Shown here in pieces: positions 1 to 9,349 of a stretch of 48,941 nt of DNA. Made by a program: the position numbers and the translations under genes. Under the pieces are notes generated by a model. It made no database searches. It saw only the letters and a program-made list of their open reading frames with translations, and was not told the origin of the DNA. The DNA is from Scenedesmus sp. ARA3 (taxonomy: Eukaryota > Chlorophyta > Chlorophyceae > Sphaeropleales > Scenedesmaceae). The stretch is taken from positions 1-48,941 of the forward strand of contig RWJK01001564.1 in NCBI GenBank assembly GCA_004335835.1, in the 5' to 3' direction. Positions within the stretch are counted from its first letter, which is position 1. Each line of letters starts with the position of its first letter.

Positions 1-20
1 CTGCTGCTGCTGCTGCTGCA

Positions 21-473
21 GAGGGTGCCAAGGACACCAAGCCCGAGGAAGCAGCCAAGGTCACCTACAACCCCGCAGCAGACTTCACTATGCAGGTGCC
101 AGCCCACCACCGGCAGCTCCGGGCAATGCGGGAGCTTCGAGATGCAGCAGCAGCAGCAGCGGCGGCGGCAAAGCAGCAGCAGCAGCGGCAGCAGCGGCGG
201 CCCAGCAAAGGCAGCTTGTTTGGCAGCAGCAGCAGCAGCAGCTGCCGTAGCTACCACAGCAGCAGCAGGAGTGCGGCAGAGGTGCAGCAGCTGCAGGAGA
301 TGCTCAGCAGCTGCAGTGTAGGGGGCAGTGGCAGTGTGCTGCAGTTGCAGCAGCGGCTGCCTTTTAGCAGTAGCAGTAGCAGCAGCGTGAGTCAGCTAGT
401 TTGCCGGGGCGTTGGTAGCAGAGCGTACCTGAGCAGCTGGTGTGGCCTGGCAGCTGCTCCGCTGCTTGTGTAG
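21..473 (+). CDS. 3' terminal exon of an unrecognised gene (5' part outside window)
   Basis: An open frame runs in from the left edge and stops with TAG at 471-473. A (CTG)n-CAG tract at 1-20 looks like the 3' end of an intron, as in many introns of this window, so the exon probably starts at 21. The visible ~150 residues begin with a charged stretch (EGAKDTKPEEAAK), then VTYNPAADFTMQVPAHHRQL, then poly-Ala, poly-Gln and poly-Ser runs. I recognise no domain. A TGTAA, the usual algal polyadenylation signal, lies at about 477-481, just after the stop, which is close for a 3' UTR. The homopolymers could also arise by CAG slippage in non-coding DNA, so confidence is moderate. Confidence 0.45.
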   Translation, partial: EGAKDTKPEEAAKVTYNPAADFTMQVPAHHRQLRAMRELRDAAAAAAAAAKQQQQRQQRRPSKGSLFGSSSSSSCRSYHSSSRSAAEVQQLQEMLSSCSVGGSGSVLQLQQRLPFSSSSSSSVSQLVCRGVGSRAYLSSWCGLAAAPLLV

Positions 474-533
474 GCTTGTAACTGGTCATGGTTATGTTAC
501 AGCTGAGTTACACTTGAAATATATTTATCATGG

Positions 534-740
534 TGCTGAACCTCAGATTAGCATGTGCAGCTCCTGCCGGTCCAGGCTACCAAGGACTACAAGAGGATCG
601 AAGACCGTCAGTGCCGTTGCCCCCGAAGGGCATCGTGGCTCTTCGGGACGGCGCTGACCAGGTGTTGTTATGATTGCAAATAACACTAGACGACATAGGA
701 GCAGAAGCAGGAGCTGCACATGCTAATCTGAGGTTCAGCA
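534..740. mobile_element. MITE-like element with 34-bp perfect terminal inverted repeats
   Basis: Bases 534-567 and 707-740 are exact reverse complements over 34 bp (outer end TGCTGAACCTCAGATTAGCA). Between them lies a second, inner hairpin at about 603-655 (GTCAGTGCCGT pairing with ACGGCGCTGAC, and CCCGAAG with CTTCGGG). No coding capacity is visible. A diverged second copy lies at 31568-31775, and similarity continues past the right arm to about 785. Short non-coding DNA with terminal inverted repeats and a dispersed copy fits a MITE. No clear target-site duplication was found, so a foldback element is equally possible. Confidence 0.6.
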
Positions 741-1196
741 GCCATGGTGGCCTTTCGGGGGACCACTTCTTGCCATGTGAGTGCGCATTATGTTGCATGA
801 TGCTTATGCTTGTAATGAGTGCAATTCGGCAACTTTCTTTATACAGTGCAGCTGACAGCACATGCAGAAGTGTGCTGAGACAGACAGCTAGTGTTACTTT
901 GCCAGCTTGAATCCGCATTGCAACATCCCGCAATTGCGTTCGCAGACGTCGGACAAACATTGCGTTGATAGCGTTGACATCGTTTCGGAGATGGCACTCG
1001 TATCTTGACCGATCTTGCTCGCTACGCAGCACAGGCAGGCAGGGGCAGGGCTGGATTGCAATCCAGCTTCTCAGCCAGACACGACATCAATGGCTTATAC
1101 GCAAAACTGAATAGTGATCGCGCAAGGCGTGACGATTGCTGGCATAGAAAACACAGAGCCGAGAGGCATCCGCCAGCCTCTTCCAGTTCAGCAGAA
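741..1196. other. Intergenic; right flank of the MITE, then upstream region of the 1197 gene
   Basis: The first ~45 bases (CCATGGTGGCCTTTCGGGGG...) are shared with the second MITE copy at 31714-31760, so the repeat extends beyond its inverted repeat. The remainder shows no convincing exon. It should contain the promoter and 5' leader of the gene starting at 1197, but I see no recognisable TATA box. Confidence 0.4.
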
Positions 1197-3679
1197 ATGA
1201 AGCAACGCGCAACAGTTTTACTAGTGCTATTAGCTATAATTTCAGAGTATGCAGCAGCATGCACCTCAGGAGGCGTTGCATGCGGAGGGCGGGAAGGAGC
1301 TGGCGGGACCAGCAGTCAGGTGCGTGGCAGCAGGCGTAGCAGCATGTGATCGTTGTCAACGCGAATTGAACATATGGCTTCAACCTATAAGAATTGTCAG
1401 TTTATATATGCGATCGCGCAACTAAACTCTGCGTTCAAGTACAGGCAGCTGTGGAAGTCCTCATGGCAGGCTGAGTTCTTATGCTGCATATCAGTTCAAA
1501 GCAGCGGCAGGCATGCGCTGTTGCTCTGTACAAACTTATCAAAACTGCTTGACATTGTGCCGTGCAGGCGAGCATCTCACCTTCGCAGCTGCCCAGAGCC
1601 CTCCGCAAACTGACAGCTGCAACTGCCCCAGCACCAGCACAGCCCGCGGGGCCCCGCAGGCAGCTGCAGCAGTTTGCAGGAACAGGCAACTTCATGGTCG
1701 GAGCAGCAGTGGAGAGCTGGCAACGTGCCACGTATGCAGCAGGCGTTGCTGCACAGCTGCTGAACTTTTACGGCACTGAAGGAGTGGGCATGCGGCACAG
1801 ATTAGGAGCTTTGCCTTCCCCAGGCGGTCTGGAGATGCTGCTGCTGGCTGGACCCAACTCGCTGCCCACACCACGCGGCATGGTGGCAGGTGGGGAAGAT
1901 GTTGTGTCTGACAGCAGATGCATCGTGCTGGTTGCACCTGCGCAGCACTGCAGTGCGGGTTGCCGCCGCTGCTGTGCGTGCACCGGCTGGCAGTGCTCAC
2001 AGACCAACGATCCCTCACACTGTTGTTCACATTGCTCTCTGCCGTGCTTGCAGGCTGGCTGGGCGGCGCTGCTGAATCGCTGGCTGCCTCATTCAACCCC
2101 CTGGCAGCGCTCACAGCACAGAAGCCTTCCAAGACATCCCCTCCTGATTACATTTGCTGGGCTGCACTTGCAGGCTGGCAGGGCGGAACAGCAGAAGCAA
2201 TAGCTGCCTCAGTCAACCGCCTGGCAGTGGCTACGAACTGAACATCTTACTGATAACTGATGTTGGTGCCGTGCTTGCAGGTTGGCTTGGTGGAACAGCG
2301 GAAGCCCTAGCTGCCTCAGTCAACCCCCTGGCAGCGCTCACAGCAACAGAAGCCTTCCAAGACATTGCAAGCTCACAAGGCGTGGGCCAACTCGTAGGGG
2401 CCCAAGGCCTCAGCGGTTTAGGCCTGCCCACTGGCACAGCAATAGCAGGCCTTATGGATGCTGCGCAGCAGGGAGGCGGCAACGGACTCCCCGGTCCTGC
2501 AGGAAACCTCGGGGCGCTGTCGGGCAGTGGATTGGGCAGTTTAGTGGAGGCTTTAGGTGGTGGCGGGGCACAACAGCAAGGCGGCACCGGGGGCCTTCCT
2601 GCAGGAAACCTTGGAGGGCTTTCAGGCAGTGGCATTGGCAGTTTGGTGGGAGCATTAGGTGGTGGTGGGGGTGCTCCTACTGGGATTGGGGGTCTGGCTG
2701 CTGGGCTGGTAAAGAATGCAATGGGGCTGGCAGGTGGGGGAGGGAGTAATGGCGGCGTGACGGATACGATCATACGGGGCGCCACAGATGCTGCACATGT
2801 GATGGGGTTCATGTCGACAGGCACATTTGAGCATGGCGGCGACAGCAGCAGCAGCAGCAATATGGCTACAGGGCAAGGGCTGGGAGCTGCTGGGATGGGC
2901 TCTGGCCTTGCAGGACAGAACCTTGGAACATCCACAGGCGCGCTTGCAGGAAACGCGATCAGTACCTTAACGAACCAGGCAGCAAATGCGATTGTGGACA
3001 AGGGCGCAACACAGGGGCAGGTGCTGAATCAGGTGCTGGCTCAAACACGAGGAGATCAGTCGGGTTCTATGGGGAACCTTGTGGCAAGCAATGCAGCAAT
3101 GCGGGGAGCCATTGTGCGAGGCGGCGGCAGCGTTGCCGGGCAGGCGGTTGCTGCTGCAGGACAGGTCAAGGATGCAGCAGCGAATGTGGCAAAGGCAGCA
3201 ACAGGAGCTATTGGAAGCAGCATGGGTGGCATGCTGAATATGGCTGGGAGGTTTGTCAGCACGCTGTCAGATTTGACTGGCCCTGGGAATGGTGCGTCAT
3301 CACCGGCCGGGACTACTACTGGCAGCGATGACGGCGGCTGGGTAACCAGCGGCAGCGGTTACGCTGCGTCATCTGATGGCAGTAGTTACACCCTGCCAGA
3401 TGGCACCACATGGAGTGACGGCAGTACCACAGTCACTACTGTGGATGCACCTGCAGGCGCAGCACCGATGACGACAACATATCAATTTCAAACACCTTTG
3501 AGTTCTGGCTTTGCAGCGCCATCTGCAAATGCCAACCTGGCAAACTGGCAGTCGGCAGGCGGCCAGGTTATGCAGGGCAGCATGAGCCAGCTAGGTGGGC
3601 AACAGCAGCAGTTCGCCTTGGAAGGAGCCAATCAGGCGATGCAGGGCTACAAACCTGCAGCAGCAGCAGCGCAGCACAT

Positions 3680-3726
<47 letters not shown>

Positions 3727-3797
3727 GCATGGTGCCTGTTACGGGGCCTTTCCCTGACACTGCTGCTGCTTTTGCATCCAAGGGGCACAGCAAGTAG
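1197..3797 (+). CDS. Secreted Gly/Ala/Ser-rich protein of unknown function
   Basis: Three exons fit with consistent phases: 1197-1319 (phase 0), 1568-1889 (phase 1) and 2281-3797, giving about 653 residues. The ATG at 1197 was chosen because it opens a clear signal peptide: MKQR, then hydrophobic TVLLVLLAIIS, then AAAC. Exon 2 has ordinary composition (around QLLNFYGTEGVG). Exon 3 starts WLGGTAEALAASVNPLAAL and continues as low-complexity Gly/Ala/Ser sequence with repeated PAGNLG-LSGSG-GSLV-ALGGGG modules (about 2500-2690). It ends with a poly-Ser run coded by AGC repeats just before the C-terminus. No known domain is recognised. A cell-wall or extracellular-matrix role is conceivable from secretion and composition, but that is inference. 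Echo copies of the exon 3 start and of the 3' end flank the gene. Confidence 0.7.
2054..2240 (+). repeat. Two echo copies of the start of exon 3 of the 1197 gene
   Basis: Segments beginning at 2054 and 2174, each preceded by a (G/A)C(A)CTTGCAG acceptor-like sequence, repeat the first 65-95 bases of the exon starting at 2281 (GGCTGG-TGGGCGG-GC-GCTGAA...). Both lie in the intron before the intact copy. Copy 1 carries small indels after CTCACAGCACAGAAG. Copy 2 ends in a stop within CTACGAACTGA. Confidence 0.75.
3669..3725 (+). repeat. (AGC)n microsatellite coding a poly-Ser run
   Basis: A run of AGC/CAG triplets of about 45 bases inside the last exon of the secreted protein codes roughly 15 serines, six of the last ~35 codons being unrelated to it. 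It is a likely length-variable site. Read on the opposite strand or in other frames it gives poly-Leu or poly-Ala open frames that are artefacts. Confidence 0.85.
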
Positions 3798-3949
3798 GCA
3801 ATGCAACTGATGGACGTGCCGTCTGCAGTTTGAGGTTGGTGCCTAGCCAAACAGTCGTGGGGTATTCGAGTCAGGGGGCTTTACATGGGCCGCTGAAACG
3901 TGCATGCGGCCGGGGCGAGAGTTGCTGGTACAGGCAAGGTGCACAGCTG

Positions 3950-4005
3950 CGCATGACCAGCGTCCTTCAGGATTCTGGCTTTGTCTGCAATTCGTCATTT
4001 TACAG
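3950..4005 (+). repeat. Dispersed ~50-bp repeat, copy 1
   Basis: The stretch GCATGACCAGCG...CTTCAGGAT...CTGGCTTTGTCTG...TTCGTCATTT is repeated with few changes at about 22994-23045. Both copies are on the same strand and in non-coding DNA. Its nature is unknown. Confidence 0.6.
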
Positions 4006-4091
4006 GCACGCGATGCTTGAACTTTGTGCACCTTACGAGCCATGCAGCCATGCCATTGTGGCACAACGGTCGGCAGCAGCTGGGAGATGCT

Positions 4092-4170
4092 GCACGGGGC
4101 TGCTCCCTGACGCTGCTGCTGCTTTGCATCCATGCAAGGGCACAGCAAGCCTGCCTAAGTAGGCGGTGCA
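4092..4170 (+). repeat. Echo of the 3' end of the 1197 gene
   Basis: The bases ACGGGGCTGCTCCCTGACGC...GCTTTGCATCCA...AGGGCACAGCAAG...TAAGTAGGC repeat the C-terminal coding end and stop region at 3739-3800 (ACGGGGCCTTTCCCTGACAC...GGGCACAGCAAGTAGGC). The copy has indels and a changed frame, so it is probably not translated. Confidence 0.7.
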
Positions 4171-5640
4171 AATCATACCCCTTCAAATTTGCTCCAGTGA
4201 AACTTGAGGAGCAATGCCTCACTCTTGTCTTGAGCCTGAGTTGTGTTATAGATATCATCATCTTGTTACCATTCAAGCCATAGCACACAACCATTTGAAT
4301 ACGACAATCGTCAGTCTTGGTCAACCGGCTGCGCAGTTCAGCGCAACATAGCAGGCTGATTGGCTCTGCAACCTGAACAGCTCAGGTGGCAGGGTCAGCA
4401 CGCAGTTGTGAACTACTTGACGGCACACCGCCAGCCATCAAACACATCATATGCGAAGATGGACAGTCTAAGATGAAAAGGCAAACTCATCTGCACACCT
4501 TCAAGCATTGCTTGTCCATGTAATTACAACGATTCTAAGCATGGTAAAAGCATAGCTGCGCACCTTCAAGCAATGCTGGTCCAGAAGCCCACCCGATGGG
4601 TATGATGTGACAGCACTGTGACAGCACTACCCCACCTCTGCTGCCCCCGCCCATCATCACGATACATTCAAGCCACAGCAACACACAATCTGCTGCCCCT
4701 GCTCCATGAGTAAGCCACACTGGAAACATCAAAAAATGACGACTTGTTGAGGATCCAGGGCTCCAAAGCACCAAGGTAAATGCATAGTTGCGCACCTTCA
4801 AAAGCAATGAAACGCCACGGCAGCTGTCCTAGCTGCAAGTGGCACACCAACCGAGCCCCAATATGTACAATAGGGAAGCTGCCACAGCTGCGTCATGCCC
4901 AGGGACGGAGACTAACAGCCGACAAGAGGCATCCCAGCATGCAGCCATGCAGCCAATACAGTGCGGTCGCGTATACATGACGTGATCTCCTTCCTTGCGG
5001 TCTGTCCTAACGACTAATCTCCAGGCTGACACCAGCACAGCGCACAGCCATGCAGTGGCATCTGCAGCATTCAACACATCCAGCACTGCTTGAACGTGCC
5101 TCAGCATAAAACTGTCCTTGACACAACCCCAAGAACTGGAGCGGCCCCCCCACAGCAGCTGTACACTGGCAAATAGCCAACACCAGCCACGAGAGTACCC
5201 ATCTAGACTTTAGCATCACTGTGCTGATCATTAGAAGCTACCACACTCAGCGTCAATGTTTGTACATGCAACACTTGGCCCGCGACAGCCGCTAACACTA
5301 CGTGAATCAGCCATACCAGCTACACACACACACAAACCAGCAACCCCCTATCAGCCTCTCGTTGGCTCCTGATTGTGGTTAAAACTGCTTGTTGAGTGGA
5401 GAATGTGACGAAACGCAATCTCACTGTCAACAACGGCACGCCAACCAATCGTCATCACCAGAGCCAGCGGCTGAGGCAGGGCACAGGCTGTGTGAACAGA
5501 AACTTCCAAGTTGACATACATGTTGACATGGGATTGCATTGGAGGTGCATAGATGTGTTGCGCGAGAGCTGCATGATGTGTGGAAACCCTGACAGCTGCT
5601 TCATCCAGCCTACGCGCTGCAGCAATTCCCACTTGCGCCA
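4171..5640. other. Intergenic region with several short dispersed repeats, no supported gene
   Basis: I see no exon that holds together here. The region has two copies of a repeat built on CATCATC...CATTCAAGCCATAGCA (4250-4286 and 4646-4690; others near 13.7, 16.1 and 18.3 kb). It also has three copies of a second motif, GCATAGCTGCGCACCTTCAAGCAATG (4485-4520, 4540-4592 and 4774-4808; a further copy at 33003-33045). A (CA)n stretch lies at about 5323-5335. The right part is the presumed 3' region of the minus-strand gene ending at 5641. Confidence 0.5.
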
Positions 5641-7733
5641 TCAGAGCTCGCGCAAGGCCAAGATCAGCATGGCAGCCAGAATGCCAACAAGCCCAGGCAC
5701 AGTTGAAAGAGCACTCAGCCTAGCCTTGACGCTAGCACAGCCAAAGACCCCTCAATAGATGATCATGCCACCTTCTTTTTCATGCCGCGGTGCGCAGGGT
5801 CGCCGGGCACAGGGTCGTGGGTGCAGCCGCCACCCAACCAGCGGTCAGCCTGTGCAGTAGGGGAGGCAACAAGTGCTAGCTTAGTACGCAGTTGGCGACA
5901 ATGTGAAGTTCACTGCAGGTCGGGCAGAATAGCATGGCACAGGCCTCAGCTGCGATCTGCTGACGTGCTCACTGCAGGCGCCTGCACCTATCTGAACAGA
6001 GGCTTGTGCAACGTGCCAGCAGCGCCGCAAAATCTACTCACAAATCGCTCCGCCCACAGATCAAAGCTGGTTTTTTCGTGTGGCAGCAGCCGCACTCCGC
6101 AATACGGCGGTCTCTCTGCACAGCGGAGCAGCAAGAAACAGCGCACATCCAATGCATCATGGCAGGAATGCAGCGTGCAGCAGGGTGGAATGGCTGCGGC
6201 CAAGCCTCCACGCGGCGATCAAATTCACACATTGCGAGCCTGACAACCAGGCTCTGTAGCTGCACATGGTGCTGTAGCTGCCTCATACGACTCTATCATA
6301 ACTCATATCATCATATCACGACTCAAACTCATGTGATTACATCATGATTCATATGATTATGTTCCTATGACTATATTACGATTCACATGATTGGCAGCAG
6401 GTGCAGGCTGGGCAGCCTTGCCATGGCCGCGACTGCAAGCACATGCAGATCTCACCTGCTGCTGATGCTGCTGCTGCTGCTGTGGGAGGCGAGGTCTGTG
6501 TGGAAGGCACCACAGGGTCGCGGGGCGCAGGGTCGCCGGGCACAGGGTCGCCGAAAGCCAACCAGCGCTCAGCCTGTGTAGCAGGAGACGCAAGTTAGCA
6601 CGATAACGAGTGTCAGCTTAGTACGCTGCAGTTGCAACACTGCAAAATTCACTGCAGGTCAGGCAATTTAGTGCAACACAAGCCCCAAGTGCGGCCTGCT
6701 GAGGTGCATAACGGCAGGCGCCTGCACTGAACAGAGCATGTGCAATGTGCCAGCAGTGCCGCGGAATCTACTCACAAAGCGCTCCGCCCACAGATCAAAG
6801 CTGGTTTTCTCATGTGGCAGCAGCGTCACTCCGCAATACGGCGGTCTCTCTGCACAGCGGAGCAGCAGGAAACAGCGCACATCCAATGCGTCATGGTAGG
6901 AATGCAGCGGGCAGCAGTGTAGAATGGCTGCAGACAAGCCTGCATGCAATGACCAAACTCACACGCATAGCTCAAAACAGATGAGGACAAACATGCACGA
7001 CTGGCAGTTGGCGTGCCTCCGCTGCTGGTGCACATGGTGCGCCTGACGACCACCTCTGTTGCTGCACAGGGTCACTCGCGGCTCATATGATGATATCATA
7101 ATTCATGATTCATATAATGACATCATGATTCATGTGATTGCCAGCAGGTGCAGGCTGGCCGGCCTTGCCACGACTGACGTGCCACTGCCAGACATGCAGG
7201 CCTCACCTGTTGCTGCTAGTGCTGTGGAGGAGGGGCCCATGTGCGAGGAATACCGAGTGCATGCAAGGACAGACAGGCGGGGCACTCAGCTACTGAAAGG
7301 AAGTATCGCTTCGGGATGAACATGTGCAGCTGCACACAGCACACAGGAGCATGAATGACAGTGTAGCCACTCAACAACCCACCACACTTGCTGTCACACC
7401 ACAACCTGCATGCATTCATGTTTGTTGTCTGTTGCGACATCCATGCAGACCCCGTGGCATGGCGTTCTGTTCAGAGCTGTCAAGCACTGAGACCAGCACC
7501 CTGGCTGCTGTCTGCCATCCTGCCGTACCTGCTCGGGCTGCTCGCAACAGCGGCGCTTCCTTCTGCAGCAGCCCTTCTAGCTGCTGGGAGCATGACAACT
7601 CGAGGGCGCTGCCTTTAGCAGCTGTACGCAACAGCGCTTTTACTCTGCTGATTTCTTTCAGCACTTCCTCAAGAGTTTCTGGTGCCCCAACCTGCGGGCC
7701 TGCTGCTGCTGCTGCTGCTGCTGGCACTTCCAT
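5641..7733 (-). CDS. Small hypothetical protein with C-terminal membrane anchor
   Basis: Minus-strand exons, in order: 7733-7529, 6849-6776, 6573-6456, 6115-6042, 5849-5772 and 5724-5641. All have AG/GT borders, and phases close to 633 nt (210 residues). Exon 1 ([12 protein letters not shown], then a helical segment ETLEEVLKEISRVKALLRTA) may start at the ATG at 7733 or at the in-frame ATG at 7769. Exons 2 and 4 are duplicates coding RPPYCGV(T/R)LLPHEKTSFDLW-AERF. Exons 3 and 5 are duplicates starting A(E/D)RWL and containing DPVPGDPA. The last exon has a 16-residue hydrophobic segment VPGLVGILAAMLILAL before REL-stop, which suggests a tail-anchored protein. Duplicated exons might both be used (phases allow it) or be alternatives. 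No family recognised. Confidence 0.5.
5787..7250 (-). repeat. Tandem ~735-bp duplication carrying two exons
   Basis: Bases about 5787-6500 and 6530-7250 are direct repeats, well conserved over 6020-6240 versus 6745-6960. Each unit carries one 74-nt exon, one exon beginning A(E/D)RWL, and an AT-rich stretch of CATATGAT/ATCATGATT motifs (6283-6385 and 7083-7140). Splice sites of both copies are intact (CTGTGCAG acceptor, GTGAGT donor). Confidence 0.75.
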
Positions 7734-9349
7734 CCGCCAGCACCGTCCTGCAGCACAACAAAAGGCCATGCATGGACATCAAACAAGCGCATATACCGAA
7801 AGTGTTCTGCTGCGCTTCAAGTGCTCTCCCATGGCCAAAAAAAGCCGTGGAAGCGTGCTGCCGGAGGGAGACTTGTTGGCAGGGCAATTGAACAGAGCGG
7901 GAAGCCAACGCACGGCGGCAGCCCTGAACAGATTTCCACTACAATACTGCACATGTTGATGTCAGGTTGCTGCAGGGCAACAAAAACCACGGGACCCCCT
8001 CACCTTGATGTTGCCCTGGTGGATGGTATGCTGATGCGTTTAAGCGCTCAGGAGAAGTAAACTACATGTCAATGGACATAAATATATTACACCTCCTGAA
8101 ACGAGCAAGGCGTGTGCTGCAGGATACACTCCAGCCAGATGCTGCGATGCAACTGGGATGTGGCGTAAGTACTTTGCGCAGTCGAGGTGATTCAGAGCAC
8201 ACCCAGAACTCGGTACCAAGCGTAAACACAGGAGCCCTTTCGCCCAGACTGACACGCTGTGCTGAAGTCCAAGGGGTGAAAACAAGTGTGGCAGGACGGT
8301 GCTTAACGGATTAACGGGCGCCCAATAATTGCTGTCTGTGATATTAGTCAGCGATTCCACGCGTCAAGTGCGGCCGCGACAGCTCTATCAACATGGCAGT
8401 GTCATAACGAGGGCCAGCCTGAGGCTCAGCGAGACGCACGCAAGCAATTGCAATGCTGTTTATAGCCTGTGAGAGCTTTTGAAAATATGTCTAGGAAAGT
8501 CGGGTGCCGGTCCACTCGGGGAACAAATCAGTATTATACTATTAGCGAGGGAGCAGCGAGCAGTTACACTGTACTTTGGTCGCAAACAGCGGCTGCAGTG
8601 AAATTGATCTGATGTAATCAAGCTCTTCGGTTCTGTGAGTGCAGCTGTGACAGTCACAACATGCCAGCATTTGAGTGAGAACTGACAGCGGGTGGTGAGC
8701 AGCAGAGCAGCGAAGCATGTTGCTGCTGCCCGAGTCATGTTTTATGTTTCTACGAGCTTTTTTATATTTCATTGATGGTGGTTGCTGATGCCTTGAGCGA
8801 TGTGAACACAGCAGCCCGTCACAGGGCCCCCCACTGGGGGGCCCCAGTGACCAGGCCGCCTGGGCAGAGTCACCAAGGTAACTGTGTTGCAAAGACAGGG
8901 CACAGGCGTTCAACATGAACTGAAAGAGGGGATAACTTCCCTGTCTGAATCCTTTTTTTGCGTTAATACATTCCGATGATCGTGTGGTGGTCACCGGGAC
9001 TTTTTGAGTACAGCTTTTTGTACCACCACCGCAGTGTCACCCGATGTCCTACTAGGACAGCAGATGTTAGTGACACACCAACAGGCTCAACTCCTAGCAA
9101 ATGCTAGGTTTGCAGGTGTTGTCGCAAGTTTATGTGTGAGCTTAGACCGGCACGATCTAGCCTGCTGCCCTCGTACGTCCAGTCTAGAGTATCTGCCTGT
9201 GCTGGCTCAGCACGCCTGCGAACGATCTCAATTTCCCATACTAGGTTCAATAATTAATCAACGCTTCATTTTGCAGATAAATCAACGGCTTTGGTTTGCG
9301 GGATCTACTTGCCACTAGACGTGTCCGATACTCGGCCTACACAGCTGGC
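7734..9349. other. Intergenic, divergent from the minus gene at 7733 and the plus gene at 9350
   Basis: No exon with good splice borders or recognisable protein is seen. It should hold both promoters. The one clear structural element is the GC-rich hairpin at 8818-8851. The open frames on both strands around 8040-8994 have Cys/Leu/Ser-rich, unbalanced composition and look like chance. Confidence 0.4.
8818..8851. other. Perfect GC-rich hairpin
   Basis: GTCAC, A, GGGCCCCCC, loop ACT, GGGGGGCCC, CA, GTGAC: a 9-bp perfect G/C stem with a 3-nt loop plus a 5-bp outer stem. It lies between divergent genes, and its function is unknown. Confidence 0.6.

Noticed and set aside
6000..6900. The 6.0/6.75-kb duplication as a transposon
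   Set aside because: No terminal repeats or transposase; both copies carry intact exons of the minus-strand gene in phase.
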